A stretch of 64,000 nucleotides of DNA from Calothrix sp. PCC 7507. GTDB lineage: Bacteria; Cyanobacteriota; Cyanobacteriia; Cyanobacteriales; Nostocaceae. How positions within the stretch are numbered: position 1 is the stretch's first letter; the number at the start of each line of letters is the position of its first letter. The stretch spans positions 1,612,001 to 1,676,000 of the forward strand of contig NC_019682.1 of the NCBI RefSeq assembly GCF_000316575.1. The letters are read 5' to 3'. Made by a program: the position numbers and the translations under genes. The notes under the pieces are model-generated. The model did not search any database, had not been told where the DNA came from, and saw only the letters and a program-made list of their open reading frames with translations. Positions 6,992 to 16,932 of this stretch are shown one piece after another.

Positions 6992-9427
6992 ATGCGTATT
7001 TCTCTCAACTGGCTGCAGGAACTAGTAGAGCTAAAACTGAGCCACGAAGAATTAGCCGAAACTCTGACACTGTCTGGATTTGAAGTAGAAGATATTGAAG
7101 ATCGCCGCACTTGGGCAAATGGCGTGGTTGTGGGAAAAGTGCTGGAGCGTCAACCCCATCCTAATGCTGATAAATTGAGTGTTTGCCAAGTAGATGTCGG
7201 TGGAGAAGAGATTTTAAATATTGTCTGTGGTGCGGCTAATGTCCGGGCGGATATCTACGTACCAGTAGCAACTACAGGTACTTATTTACCGAATATTGAC
7301 TTAAAAATTAAACCAGCAAAACTACGGGGTGTTCCTTCTCAGGGGATGATTTGTTCTTTGAAGGAACTGGGTTTACCTACTGATGTAGACGGAATTCATA
7401 TTTTTTCTCAGGAAAATTTGCCATTGGGTAGTGATGTGCGTCCCTTATTGGGACTGGATGATGTGATTTTAGATGTCACTGCTACCGCTAATCGGGCTGA
7501 TGCGCTGAGTATGGTGGGTATTGCGCGGGAAGTCACGGCTTTGACAGGAGGAAAGTTGAGTCTTCCCGAAGTTGGGGAGGTATCAATTAATCACACAGGC
7601 AATAACTTCGCCGTGAGAGTTGGTGATACTCAAGCTTGTCCTGCGTATATTGGGACGGTGATTGAACAGGTAAAAATTGCGCCATCACCCCAGTGGTTAC
7701 AACAACGCTTGCGGGCGGCTGGAGTGCGTCCCATAAATAATGTTGTGGATATTACTAACTACGTCTTGTTGGAATGGGGACAGCCATTACACGCATTTGA
7801 TGGCGATCGCCTAAAATCTGTTGGCGAAAATGAAAAATTAACCGTCGGCGTCCGCTTCGCCAATTCTGGGGAATCCCTCAAAACCCTCGATGGACAAACT
7901 CGCACTCTATCAACCCAGAGTTTGTTAATCACCGCTAACGAAAAACCTGTAGCACTGGCGGGGGTGATGGGAGGAGAAGAAACAGAAGTCCACGCAGGAA
8001 CTCAACGCTTAGTTTTAGAAGCGGCGTTGTTTGATTCTGTGGCTATTCGCCGTTCTTCCCGCAGTGTGGGGTTAAGGAGTGAGGCTTCCGGGAGATACGA
8101 AAGAGGAGTGAACCGCGCTGAGTTAGAAGTAGCTACCCGTCGCGCCTTATCGTTAATTAGTGAACTAGCCGAGGGAGTGATTGTCAATCAAGAAATTAGT
8201 GACACTCGCCCCGATCCATCTACGTGGAGTCATGCGATCGCCCTACGTTTAGATCGCATTAATCAAGTGCTAGGGCCAATTGATTTGGGACAGGACACCG
8301 GAGAACTCCAAGAAGAAGATGTGGAACGCATCCTAACAGCGCTGGGATGTGAAGTTACGCCCTCAGGAGAACGGACTTGGATAGTTTCTGTACCACCCTA
8401 TCGTTATCGCGATTTAGAACGGGAAATTGATTTAATTGAAGAAATTGCCCGTCTTTATGGCTACGATAATTTTTGCGATACACTACCACAAAAAGCAGAA
8501 GCTGGCTATCTGCCTTTAGATCAAGAACTGATCCGCAATTTACGAGCTTTTCTGCGAGCTGAAGGGTTGACAGAATTAATCCACTATTCCCTAGTCAAAC
8601 CAGGGGAAGCCAGACAGGTAGTATTATCAAACCCGTTATTTGCCGAATATTCAGCACTGCGGACTGATTTAATCGCCGGGTTAATTGATGCTTTCCAGTA
8701 CAACTTAGAACAAGGAAATGGCGCTCTCAATGGGTTTGAAATTGGGCGAATTTTCTGGCGAGAAGAAGAGGGTTTACGCGAAGCAGATGCGATCGCCGGG
8801 ATTATTGGTGGCGATCGCACCGTGGGTAAGTGGTCACGCAATGGACGGGAACAATCCCTGACTTGGTTTGAAGCCAAAGGCATTTTAGACAGCGTATTTC
8901 GCCAACTTAACTTGCCAGTAGAATATCAACCCGATCGCCGCGATCCACGGCTACATCCAGGACGCACCGCTTCCCTGTGGATCAGAGGTAACAGCTTGGG
9001 TGTATTTGGACAACTTCATCCCCAACTACGGCGCGAAAAAGGTTTACCAGAATCAGTCTACGTGTTCCAGTTAGATGGAGATGTGCTACTAGATGCTCTA
9101 GATCGAGATGAAACCCTCATCCCAGTATTTCATCCTTATTCCACCTATCCAGCCAGCGATCGCGACATCGCCTTTTTCGCACCCGTGAAAGTCTCAGTCT
9201 CGGAAATCGAAAAAGTAATTACCAAAGCTGGTAAAGGTTTATTAGAATCCGTAGAAGTATTTGATGAATATCGCGGTGAAAATGTCCCCGACGGACAGCG
9301 GAGTTTAGCGTTTCGCTTAATTTATCGTGCCAGCGATCGCACCCTCACCGATGCCGAAGTCGAACCAGTACACAACAAAGTCCGCGAATCTTTGGTAGAA
9401 AAATTTGGCGTTAATCTGAGAAGCTAA
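6992..9427 (+). CDS. pheT: Phenylalanyl-tRNA synthetase beta subunit
   Basis: An 811-residue protein with the full bacterial PheT layout: an N-terminal OB-type tRNA-binding domain (about 39-150), B3/B4 editing domain (about 210-380, including [22 protein letters not shown]), B5 domain (about 400-485), the catalytic-like core, and a C-terminal ferredoxin-fold anticodon-binding domain (about 715-811, ending [11 protein letters not shown]). With PheS it forms the alpha2-beta2 enzyme that charges tRNA-Phe; this subunit provides editing and tRNA binding. pheS is not in the window. The start codon directly touches a TGATAAC repeat array, so there is no ordinary Shine-Dalgarno sequence. Confidence 0.97.
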   Translation: MRISLNWLQELVELKLSHEELAETLTLSGFEVEDIEDRRTWANGVVVGKVLERQPHPNADKLSVCQVDVGGEEILNIVCGAANVRADIYVPVATTGTYLPNIDLKIKPAKLRGVPSQGMICSLKELGLPTDVDGIHIFSQENLPLGSDVRPLLGLDDVILDVTATANRADALSMVGIAREVTALTGGKLSLPEVGEVSINHTGNNFAVRVGDTQACPAYIGTVIEQVKIAPSPQWLQQRLRAAGVRPINNVVDITNYVLLEWGQPLHAFDGDRLKSVGENEKLTVGVRFANSGESLKTLDGQTRTLSTQSLLITANEKPVALAGVMGGEETEVHAGTQRLVLEAALFDSVAIRRSSRSVGLRSEASGRYERGVNRAELEVATRRALSLISELAEGVIVNQEISDTRPDPSTWSHAIALRLDRINQVLGPIDLGQDTGELQEEDVERILTALGCEVTPSGERTWIVSVPPYRYRDLEREIDLIEEIARLYGYDNFCDTLPQKAEAGYLPLDQELIRNLRAFLRAEGLTELIHYSLVKPGEARQVVLSNPLFAEYSALRTDLIAGLIDAFQYNLEQGNGALNGFEIGRIFWREEEGLREADAIAGIIGGDRTVGKWSRNGREQSLTWFEAKGILDSVFRQLNLPVEYQPDRRDPRLHPGRTASLWIRGNSLGVFGQLHPQLRREKGLPESVYVFQLDGDVLLDALDRDETLIPVFHPYSTYPASDRDIAFFAPVKVSVSEIEKVITKAGKGLLESVEVFDEYRGENVPDGQRSLAFRLIYRASDRTLTDAEVEPVHNKVRESLVEKFGVNLRS

Positions 9428-9584
9428 TTAAATCAGTGAACAGTGTAGACGCGGAGCGGCTTGCCGCAGGCTACACTTATCACGGTTTCAGTAGGGATTT
9501 GACCCCCGACTGAAATCCGCCACTTTTAAACGTGGGACTCTGGCTGATAACTGATAACTGATAACTGACAACTGATAACTGACA
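9428..9584. repeat. Repeat-filled spacer: interspersed elements and TGATAAC heptamers
   Basis: This gap holds a GC-rich snippet (GGAGCGGCTTGCCGC), a segment with the paired words TTTCAGTAGGG and CCGACTGAAA that resembles scattered Nostoc repeats, and from about 9545 a TGATAAC-type STRR that ends two bases before the ATG of the next gene. Confidence 0.7.
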
Positions 9585-9854
9585 ATGCCTAAATATGTAG
9601 TGTGGGGAACTTACTGCGAAGACGTTCTTGAAAAACGTACACCTTACCGTCAAGCTCATTTAGACGGATTAGCAAAACAGAAAGAATCCGGTGTTTTGAT
9701 TACTATTGGTCCTACCAAGGATGTGACAAAAGTTTTTGGCATTTACGAAGCCGAAGACGAAGCGATCGTGCGCCAGTTGATTGAAAATGACCCCTACTGG
9801 CAAAATGGTATTTGGACTGAATATTCCGTTAAAGAGTGGATTCAGGCTATTTAG
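9585..9854 (+). CDS. YciI-like protein
   Basis: An 89-residue protein of the YciI family (dimeric alpha/beta-barrel, ferredoxin-like). Family signs are an early tyrosine/tryptophan strand (PKYVVWGTYCED), RQAHLDGLAKQKESGVLITIGPT with the conserved histidine, and DPYWQNGIWTEYSVKEW near the end. Family members are small cytoplasmic proteins, some with dehydrochlorinase-type activity, mostly of unknown role. The start codon follows a TGATAAC heptamer array, as in pheT upstream; the two genes are separated by 157 bases of repeats and are probably not coupled. Confidence 0.85.
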   Translation: MPKYVVWGTYCEDVLEKRTPYRQAHLDGLAKQKESGVLITIGPTKDVTKVFGIYEAEDEAIVRQLIENDPYWQNGIWTEYSVKEWIQAI

Positions 9855-9946
9855 CTCTGTTGTCTATGACTCTGAGACAAATAAAAAACTCCACGCCACT
9901 TGCGGCATGGGGCATTGGGGACTGGGGAGAACAATTTTACAGATGA

Positions 9947-10312
9947 TTAATTATCACTGAAGGTGTATGAGTTAGTCTCACAAAGATTAATTTTGTAGTC
10001 TTCCACAACCTGTCCATCTTCAAACTTAGCCTTGATGTCGAAGTAACATTCATTTTGTCCGTAGCCACTGAAAGTTATCTCCTGGGCTTCACCACTATTC
10101 AAAACACCATTATTCAAGACATCTTCTTCCCATTCCTTGGTGGTGCTACGCGCTACGTATAAATTAACGATCGGGGAACCTGTGCGGTTATAGACTTTAA
10201 AGTCACGTTGATCTGCGAGAACAACCTGAGAAGCCAAAGCTAGTAACGAAGAAGATAAAAGTGCTTGTGCTAAAACCTGAGAAACCGAATTTTTTAAAAG
10301 CTGTTTTTTCAT
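9947..10312 (-). CDS. Small exported protein of unknown function
   Basis: A 121-residue protein with a clear signal peptide (basic MKKQLLKNS, hydrophobic ALLSSSLLALAS, likely cleavage after VVLA near residue 33). The mature part (DQRDFKVYNRTGSPIVNLYV...) is beta-rich and has two cysteines (CYF and LCE) that could form a disulfide in the periplasm. It resembles a group of conserved cyanobacterial exported proteins without a known role. It is convergent with the YciI-like gene and monocistronic as far as can be seen. Confidence 0.75.
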   Translation of the reverse strand: MKKQLLKNSVSQVLAQALLSSSLLALASQVVLADQRDFKVYNRTGSPIVNLYVARSTTKEWEEDVLNNGVLNSGEAQEITFSGYGQNECYFDIKAKFEDGQVVEDYKINLCETNSYTFSDN

Positions 10313-10759
10313 GATTTTACTAAGTTGGATCTCGCAAGCAAGTTAAAGTTGATACCTATATCTAGAAATAACTTACTTAGGATTATTCGTCCTCAACAGA
10401 AGTACGCAAGCCCACAAAATTTTTGGATACCTTGAATTTGAATGTTCAGGAGATAATATTTCATTCTCTGGGATAATGATGGAAGTATTAGAAAAAAGAG
10501 TTTTAGTAATTCGTTAATTTTTTTACTTCTTTATCCTAAAAAATAGTAATTATTACTTAATGAATTTGGCGAAAAACTCTGACAAATAATTCGATAATAC
10601 TGCTTTTAGTAGATGTAATTAAATATTTGTTTATGTAATTATAAAAATGTTTCTGTGCAAGAAAAACTTGCCATAGCCCAGACTAAAAATCTGGCTATCT
10701 GCAATCGTCACAACTGAAATTTCTTCTCCAGTCGTTAGATTTTTTCAGAAGGTACTACC
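10313..10759. other. AT-rich divergent spacer
   Basis: About 450 bases between two divergent exported-protein genes. It is very AT-rich with no open frame of note and no recognised repeat or RNA. It should contain both promoters; none was identified with confidence. Confidence 0.4.
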
Positions 10760-11164
10760 ATGAATTTCAGCTTAAAACGTACACTTTTACCTAGCCTCAT
10801 GGCTGCCAGTTTAGCTGGTGTCACCTTAGTTCCTGCTCAACCAGCTGCTGCTGATGATATATTACGAGATGTCGGCATTGGCGCCGCCGCTGGTGTGGTA
10901 TCTGGAGCAGTTAGAGGGGGACGTGGTTCTGTGTTAAATAATGCCGTCAGAGGCGCTGCTGCAGGTGCTGCCGTCAACGCCGTCAATGGTACCAGAAACA
11001 GACGCAACCGCCAAAAACGCAACTTAGGTCAAGATATCGCTGTTGGTGCAGGCGCTAGTGCGGTGACAGGTGCAATTACTGGCCGTGGTAGAGATACGCT
11101 TGGCAATGCAGTAGATGGTGCAGTTGCTGGTGCAGCCATCAACGTTCTGACAAAGAAAAGATAA
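10760..11164 (+). CDS. Exported glycine-zipper protein
   Basis: A 134-residue protein with an N-terminal signal peptide (MNFSLKRTLLPSLMAASLAG..., cleavage near AAA-DD at residue 32). The mature part consists of two similar halves of glycine/alanine zipper repeats (GIGAAAGVVSGAVRGG and VGAGASAVTGAITGRG) joined by a basic RNRRNRQKR linker. Glycine-zipper proteins of the YMGG type usually insert into or span membranes. No function is known. A purine-rich GAAGG lies about 9 bases before the ATG. Confidence 0.75.
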   Translation: MNFSLKRTLLPSLMAASLAGVTLVPAQPAAADDILRDVGIGAAAGVVSGAVRGGRGSVLNNAVRGAAAGAAVNAVNGTRNRRNRQKRNLGQDIAVGAGASAVTGAITGRGRDTLGNAVDGAVAGAAINVLTKKR

Positions 11165-11171
11165 TTTCTTA

Positions 11172-11194
11172 CGTAGGGTGGGCATTGCCCACCT
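11172..11194. repeat. GTGGGCATTGCCCAC palindromic repeat (single stem)
   Basis: GGTGGGCA-T-TGCCCACC forms a perfect 8-bp stem just after the glycine-zipper gene. The same stem occurs, usually in pairs, at 22933, 24485, 40071 and 56312. It may also act as a transcription end here. Confidence 0.8.
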
Positions 11195-11320
11195 GATCAT
11201 ATCTCTCAAACAATTGTATATTTGTGCATCATCTAATGAGTGGCGATCGCTAACACTAAATTTTGCGATCATATCTCAAAATCTGCTCATTTTGATGACC
11301 AGTTTATTTATGAGAAAATT

Positions 11321-11509
11321 CTAGCCCTTCAACGCCTTTTGAAAATTGCGCCGATAGGATTTATTAGTAATAAATAAAGCAGGCCATAACAAAGATAAGC
11401 CAATCCGATTGGGTAAAGTTTGACTAAAATTAGTTCGCTCAAACCCATACCAGAACTTCCACGCACCATACCCATAAAGCGCGATTAACCCAAAAATAAT
11501 TAAATTCAT
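11321..11509 (-). CDS. Small membrane protein of unknown function
   Basis: A 62-residue protein with one N-terminal membrane helix (MNLIIFGLIALYGYGAWKFW) followed by a conserved-looking cytoplasmic part (NRIGLSLLWPALFITNKSYR). The frame is open to a TTG at 11518, but the ATG at 11509 has GGAG 9 bases upstream and is preferred. I do not recognise a named family. Confidence 0.55.
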   Translation of the reverse strand: MNLIIFGLIALYGYGAWKFWYGFERTNFSQTLPNRIGLSLLWPALFITNKSYRRNFQKALKG

Positions 11510-12133
11510 TACGATCAACTCCGTTAGTAACTGACAGAATTTGTGTTAAGTATTCCTACGTTATAGCGGTTTTCAGATCAGTGAGGTACAGTTTTTTATC
11601 GCAAAGCCTGTAGGGGCGGGGTTTAAGAGCCTTCGCTTGTATGTCACTGAGCGCAGTCGAAGTGTTGCACCCGACCGAGAAACGCTATATTGAGGCAGGT
11701 CATCATCAAAACTGAGAAAGTATGATTACAGTCCTCAGTTTCTGGCATCTGAGTCACCTAACGATACATTCTCTTATTCCAGTGTAGAGTAGTCCCCCGC
11801 ATCGTAGCTAGTACCGCAGCCGAATACTCAACACAGGCGAGAAGCTAGCTATATAATATGTAATTCCCATATACTGCAAGCGTTTCATGAATTTAGAGTC
11901 AGTGGTTTATTTGTGCCATGCTGCATTAGTTCCCATTTAACTCTAGATGCAAAGCACTATAGAACTCTTATTTGTATTGACTCTTGCCTATTGCCTCTTA
12001 CACTTATTTCGTATCAGATGCATCTTGTGGGAGTTACTCAAATATCAACATCCATAGGACACTAAAGTAAGAAGAATAGAACGTGTCTCATGGGTCTTGA
12101 CGCAGCAAATGCTGCAATAGCTAAGGAGGATTT
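11510..12133. other. Spacer with interspersed repeat and promoter region
   Basis: Bases 11573-11623 hold the inverted copy of the repeat seen at 6869-6920. The rest is unassigned apart from a very strong ribosome-binding site (AAGGAGG) just before the next gene. No coding frame was recognised. Transcription of the large fusion gene should start in this 0.6 kb. Confidence 0.55.
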
Positions 12134-14662
12134 ATGCGTGCAGTGCTGATGGCTGGCGGTTCGGGAACGCGGCTTCGTCCGCTCACTTGCGATTTACCCA
12201 AACCTATGGTGCCCATTCTCAATCGACCAATTGCCGAACATATCATTAATCTCCTCAAACGACATCAAATCACAGAAGTTGTTGCCACATTACATTATTT
12301 ACCTGATGTTCTGCGAGACTACTTTCAAGATGGCAGCGACTTTGGTGTGCAGATGACCTACGCTGTTGAGGAAGACCAGCCACTTGGTACGGCAGGCTGT
12401 GTAAAAAATATTGCCGAACTCCTTGACGAAACTTTTTTAGTCATTAGCGGCGACAGCATAACAGATTTCGACCTGACCGCAGCAATTGAATTTCACAAAC
12501 AAAAACAGTCGAAAGCTACTTTAATTTTAACTCGTGTTCCCAACCCGATTGAATTTGGGGTTGTGATTACAGATGAAGAAGGACAGATTCGGCGATTTTT
12601 AGAAAAACCCTCTACTAGTGAAATTTTTTCCGATACCGTCAACACTGGTACTTACATCCTCGAACCAGAAGTTTTGGAATATCTCCCAGCTAATACGGAA
12701 TGTGACTTTTCCAAAGACTTATTTCCCTTATTACTGGCTAAAAATGAGCCTATGTATGGCTATATAGCTCAGGGTTACTGGTGTGATGTCGGTCACTTAG
12801 ATGCTTATCGTGAAGCTCAGTATGATGCATTAGCTCGTAAGGTAAAACTCGAATTTGCTTATAAAGAAGTTTCCAGTGGGTTGTGGGTGGGTCAAAATAC
12901 TTATATTGACCCCACGGCTGTGATTGAAACCCCAACAGTTATCGGTGATAATTGCCGGATCGGCGCTAGGGTATTGATTGAAGACGGAACCATTATTGGG
13001 GACAATGTCACTATTGGCGCTGATGCTAATCTCAAGCGTCCAATTGTGTGGAATGGCGCGATTATTGGTGATGAAGCACATCTATCCGCCTGTGTCATTT
13101 CTCGTGGTACCCGCGTAGACCGCCGCGCTCATGTCTTAGAAGCGGCTGTTGTCGGTTCTCTGTCTACTGTGGGAGAAGAAGCCCAAATTAGCCCTGGTGT
13201 GCGCGTTTGGCCCAGTAAAAAAATAGAATCAGGTGCAATTTTAAATATTAACTTGATTTGGGGCAACACTGCTCAAAGAAATTTATTTGGGCAACGTGGT
13301 GTGCAAGGATTAGCTAATATCGACATCACCCCAGAATTTGCGGTGAAGTTGGGGGCTGCTTACGGTTCAACTTTGAAACCCGGTTCTAAGGTGACAGTTT
13401 CTCGCGATCAGCGTAATGTCTCGCGGATGGTGACTCGGTCATTAATTGCTGGTTTAATGTCAGTAGGTATTGATATTCAAAACCTTGATGCTACTGCTAT
13501 TCCCATTGCTCGGACAGTGATACCCACAATGTCGGTAGCTGGAGGTATTCATGTGCGAGTACATCCTGATCGCCCTGATTATATCCTCATTGAATTCATG
13601 GATAGTAAGGGCATTAATATCTCCAAAGCCTTGGAAAAGAAAATTGAGGGGGCTTACTTTAAGGAAGATATGCGGCGGGCCCTAGCTCATGAAATTGGTG
13701 ATGTCGCTTATCCCAGTCAAGTCATTGACCGTTATTGCACAGCCTTTGAGAAATTGTTGCATGTGGCTACCTTAAGCAACAGTCGGGCAAAAGTGGTGAT
13801 TGACTATGTTTACGCCGTGTCTGGGGCAGTTTTACCCCAAATGTTAGATAAATTCGGTGCTGATGCAGTGGTGCTAAATGCCAGCTTGAATAAAAATGCT
13901 GTCACCACAACTGACCGCGAAGGGTTACTGACTCAGCTAGGTCATGTAGTTGAAGCCTTAAAGGCTAACTTTGGTGTCCAGGTATCGGCAAATGGGGAAC
14001 AATTGATTTTAGTTGATGAATCAGGCTTCTCAATTAGGGGAGAAATGTTGACGGCACTGATGGTAGACATGATCTTAACCTCTAACCCCAGAGGTACGGT
14101 AGTAGTGCCGGTTCATGCTACTAGTGCGGTGGAACAGGTCGCCCGTCGCCATGATGGTAGAGTGATTCGCACTAAGGCTAATCCTACAGCTTTGATGGAG
14201 GCTACTCAAAGAAATCCCAATGTGGTACTGGGAGGTAGTGGAGATACTGGATTTATTTTCCCGCAATTGCACCCAGGATTTGATTCGATGTTTTGCATTG
14301 CCAAGATCATCGAAATGTTGACCATCCAAGAGCGATCGCTTGCTACTGTTAGATCAGAATTACCTCGTGTAATTCACAAAAATTATCCAGTCCGCTGTCC
14401 TTGGTCAGCTAAAGGGGCGTTGATGCGTTATTTGGTGGAAACTCATCCGGCTCAGAACCTAGAACTCATTGATGGGGTAAAGATTTGTCAGCCTTACGAT
14501 GATAGTTGGCTGTTGGTTTTGCCAGATGCCAGCGAACCATTAGTACATTTATATGCTAACAGCAATGATCGCGATTGGGTCGATGACACCTTAAGAAACT
14601 ACCGCACCCGCGTGCAAACTTTTGTGGAAAGACAACAAGAATACCACCCTGCAGAAGTTTAA
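12134..14662 (+). CDS. Mannose-1-phosphate guanylyltransferase / phosphomutase-like fusion
   Basis: An 842-residue cytoplasmic protein of three parts. Residues 1-235 form a nucleotidyltransferase ([13 protein letters not shown] with the signature lysine in [15 protein letters not shown]). Residues 250-375 are a left-handed beta-helix of hexapeptide repeats. Residues 382-840 resemble an alpha-D-phosphohexomutase. In the mutase part the expected TASHNP phosphoserine loop is replaced near residues 470-483 by [14 protein letters not shown], and the DGDGDR metal loop by VDESGFSI (627-634), so mutase activity is doubtful. The transferase part probably makes GDP-mannose or a related sugar nucleotide for envelope polysaccharide. 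AAGGAGG supports the start. Confidence 0.85.
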   Translation: MRAVLMAGGSGTRLRPLTCDLPKPMVPILNRPIAEHIINLLKRHQITEVVATLHYLPDVLRDYFQDGSDFGVQMTYAVEEDQPLGTAGCVKNIAELLDETFLVISGDSITDFDLTAAIEFHKQKQSKATLILTRVPNPIEFGVVITDEEGQIRRFLEKPSTSEIFSDTVNTGTYILEPEVLEYLPANTECDFSKDLFPLLLAKNEPMYGYIAQGYWCDVGHLDAYREAQYDALARKVKLEFAYKEVSSGLWVGQNTYIDPTAVIETPTVIGDNCRIGARVLIEDGTIIGDNVTIGADANLKRPIVWNGAIIGDEAHLSACVISRGTRVDRRAHVLEAAVVGSLSTVGEEAQISPGVRVWPSKKIESGAILNINLIWGNTAQRNLFGQRGVQGLANIDITPEFAVKLGAAYGSTLKPGSKVTVSRDQRNVSRMVTRSLIAGLMSVGIDIQNLDATAIPIARTVIPTMSVAGGIHVRVHPDRPDYILIEFMDSKGINISKALEKKIEGAYFKEDMRRALAHEIGDVAYPSQVIDRYCTAFEKLLHVATLSNSRAKVVIDYVYAVSGAVLPQMLDKFGADAVVLNASLNKNAVTTTDREGLLTQLGHVVEALKANFGVQVSANGEQLILVDESGFSIRGEMLTALMVDMILTSNPRGTVVVPVHATSAVEQVARRHDGRVIRTKANPTALMEATQRNPNVVLGGSGDTGFIFPQLHPGFDSMFCIAKIIEMLTIQERSLATVRSELPRVIHKNYPVRCPWSAKGALMRYLVETHPAQNLELIDGVKICQPYDDSWLLVLPDASEPLVHLYANSNDRDWVDDTLRNYRTRVQTFVERQQEYHPAEV

Positions 14663-14722
14663 CAGTTATCAATTAGATGGTGGACGGTTGACCGTTCACT
14701 GATTTAATTACCGACTTAGGAT

Positions 14723-14783
14723 GGGATGAAAAACGCCCCGACGCCGTTGACTGTTAACAGTCATCAGTCAACGCTTTCATCCC
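14723..14783 (+). terminator. Nested stem-loop after the sugar nucleotide gene
   Basis: An outer stem GGGATGAAA/TTTCATCCC (9 bp) encloses an inner stem GTTGACTG/CAGTCAAC (8 bp), followed by AACATTTTTCT. The position, 60 bases after the stop codon, and the T-run fit a rho-independent terminator. The inner part may derive from STRR units. Confidence 0.5.
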
Positions 14784-15476
14784 AACATTTTTCTCTGGCT
14801 GTATAAAATAAAGCAACTTTTTCAGAAAGTTTTTGAGTGATTAGCAACAAGAATTTAATTTGGCGCGATGTTGCTCAAAGTGCCTAAATAAAAGGATTCC
14901 TGGCAGCAAGGCTCCCTCTTATCCTGGAAAAATACCCATTAATTTTCACTGCTAGCACTTACTAAAGCAGTGTATTTACATGATATGATATACACGTCAT
15001 ATATACGGAATAGTCAACAAGTTTCAACTAGAAAGCGATCGCTAAGTAAAATCGGTGTCTAAAGCGCCCAAACTGTAGAAAAATGCAATATATTGGGCAG
15101 AAGATTCTCAAGGGACAGCAGAAAAGGTTAACAAAATTTTCTTGTAAACATTTGTTCTATTAATCAAGCACATTTAACGACGCATCTTCAGGGTAAAAAA
15201 CGTTTTTTCTATTGACATCATTTTGATTAATAATGCAAACAAAAAGAACATTTTTAACCTGAAAAAATACTTGAAACATAATAGTTGGCAGTGGCCTACT
15301 TATACGAGTTTTTTTTCACAAAAAATAACACAAATTAAACATGGGTTGCTTAAAACCTAAGCAATTTACCCATTCACATACTTGTTGAAAATTTCTGTAA
15401 TGTCCTTTTGTGAGTTCTTCTTTATAATCACAATTCTGCAAAATTCAACTAACTAGGAGTAACAAAAGGAGTTCTC
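14784..15476. other. Long AT-rich leader region before the calpain-like gene
   Basis: About 690 bases without a recognisable gene. Only isolated HIP1-like sites and A/T runs are seen. The last part carries AACTAGGAGTAACAAAAGGAG, two possible ribosome-binding sites, the second one 5 bases before the ATG of the protease gene. Confidence 0.4.
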
Positions 15477-16928
15477 ATGACTTTTAATACCGATAATGCA
15501 ACAGATATTAGCATCCCTCTGATAAATCCAACATATTATATTGATGTCATCAGTCCATCTAATCCTAATCCTTTAAAAGATTCTGGCTTTGCTTCTGATA
15601 GTAACAGTTATCAGATTCCAGATAATCTGTGTGCAGATATCCCACTAATTCAAAACCCTGATTATCTAGCCAAAACTGCATTACTTTCCACTATCTCAGA
15701 TGCAACATCTCCACCAAGTGCAGATCCTAATTCTCCTGACTCGTTAGCTCCTGAAGCTAGCAACTCTGGAGCGGGAACAGATCAATTAGGTGTTCCTGTT
15801 CCTAATAATAATACTAACTCGAATCCACTATCTAGTAGTCCGCCTGAAAGTGTTAACGATTGGTTCAGCAGCAATTTGCTAGATCAACAACTTATTGCCA
15901 AGACGAGAAACCTATTTGCTGATGGTAATTTGAGTCGCAATGATGTAATTGCCATTTTCCGAGATGCAGAAGATGGTTCTGTAATTGATACGAATGAGTA
16001 TAAAGACTTACAAAAAATTGTGAGTAACTACAGCTACTTTAATATGGACGATTATGTTCACGTCTTATCCAGCAAAGTTGTTTTTGGTACGAGTGCTAAC
16101 GCTTCTTATCAGGGTAAAAGCTTAGGTAACTTGTATGCTGGTAGTAGTAGCAGTCAGATGGAAAACCTAATTGGTAAGTGGTTTTTAGGAAGCGATCGTC
16201 CTAGCACTTCTTACACTTATAAACCAGTAGAAGGTTCTTTGTTCCAAAATGGTGTGAGCTACCAAGATATCAGTCAAGGTAATGTTGGCGACTGCTATTT
16301 TCTGGCTGGTTTAGCTGAGGTTGCTATCCATTCACCCAGCACTATTGAAAGTATGTTCATTGATAACGGTGATAGTACATATACTGTGCGCTTCTACAAC
16401 AGAGGCGTTGCAGATTATGTGACTGTAGATAAATATTTACCAGTAGATTCAGATGGAGATCTTGTTTATGCAAATCAAGCAGGAGCTAAATTGGGTAAAT
16501 ACTATGAAAACAATGAATTATGGACGGCTTTAGCAGAAAAAGCCTACGCTCAAATTAATGAGTCTGGATGGATAGCTCAAGACAATACTAACTCTTATGC
16601 TGGTATTAGTGCTGGTTGGGATATGGATGCAATTCGTCATATCACAGGCAAGAATTCTGGCTGGTCTGACAAGTTTGACTTAAACTCGTTGGTAAGTGCC
16701 TATAATGCTGGTACTCTTATGGGTATCTCTTCTAAAGCGGATGGAGTTACAGATAGCAGGATTGTTCCTAATCACGTTTATGTAGTTGTAGATTACAATT
16801 CTTCCACTCAACAATTTACTCTCTTTAATCCTTGGGGAATTGATGGGGCTGGTAATAAGCCTGGTACTGTACAAGTATCCATCAATTTATTGCAAACTAA
16901 CTTTTATATATGGAGTTATACAACTTAA
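15477..16928 (+). CDS. Calpain-like cysteine protease
   Basis: A 483-residue protein with a C-terminal papain-like domain of the calpain (C2) type. The catalytic triad is visible: C273 in QGNVGDCYFLAGLA (with Q267 for the oxyanion hole), H433 in VPNHVYVVVDY and N451 in TLFNPWG. Residues 1-130 are low in complexity, rich in Ser, Pro and Asn, and probably disordered; 130-250 hold a helical region with an EF-hand-like acidic stretch (FRDAEDGSVIDTNEYKD) that could bind calcium. No standard signal peptide is present. Bacterial calpain-like proteases are uncommon and mostly uncharacterised. AAAGGAG supports the start. The next gene, 549 bases on, is a small possibly secreted protein. Confidence 0.85.
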   Translation: MTFNTDNATDISIPLINPTYYIDVISPSNPNPLKDSGFASDSNSYQIPDNLCADIPLIQNPDYLAKTALLSTISDATSPPSADPNSPDSLAPEASNSGAGTDQLGVPVPNNNTNSNPLSSSPPESVNDWFSSNLLDQQLIAKTRNLFADGNLSRNDVIAIFRDAEDGSVIDTNEYKDLQKIVSNYSYFNMDDYVHVLSSKVVFGTSANASYQGKSLGNLYAGSSSSQMENLIGKWFLGSDRPSTSYTYKPVEGSLFQNGVSYQDISQGNVGDCYFLAGLAEVAIHSPSTIESMFIDNGDSTYTVRFYNRGVADYVTVDKYLPVDSDGDLVYANQAGAKLGKYYENNELWTALAEKAYAQINESGWIAQDNTNSYAGISAGWDMDAIRHITGKNSGWSDKFDLNSLVSAYNAGTLMGISSKADGVTDSRIVPNHVYVVVDYNSSTQQFTLFNPWGIDGAGNKPGTVQVSINLLQTNFYIWSYTT

Positions 16929-16932
16929 GCTA

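Noticed and set aside
9481-9545. IS200/IS605-type end
   Set aside because: Some words resemble ends of such elements, but there is no transposase or second end, so no call was made.
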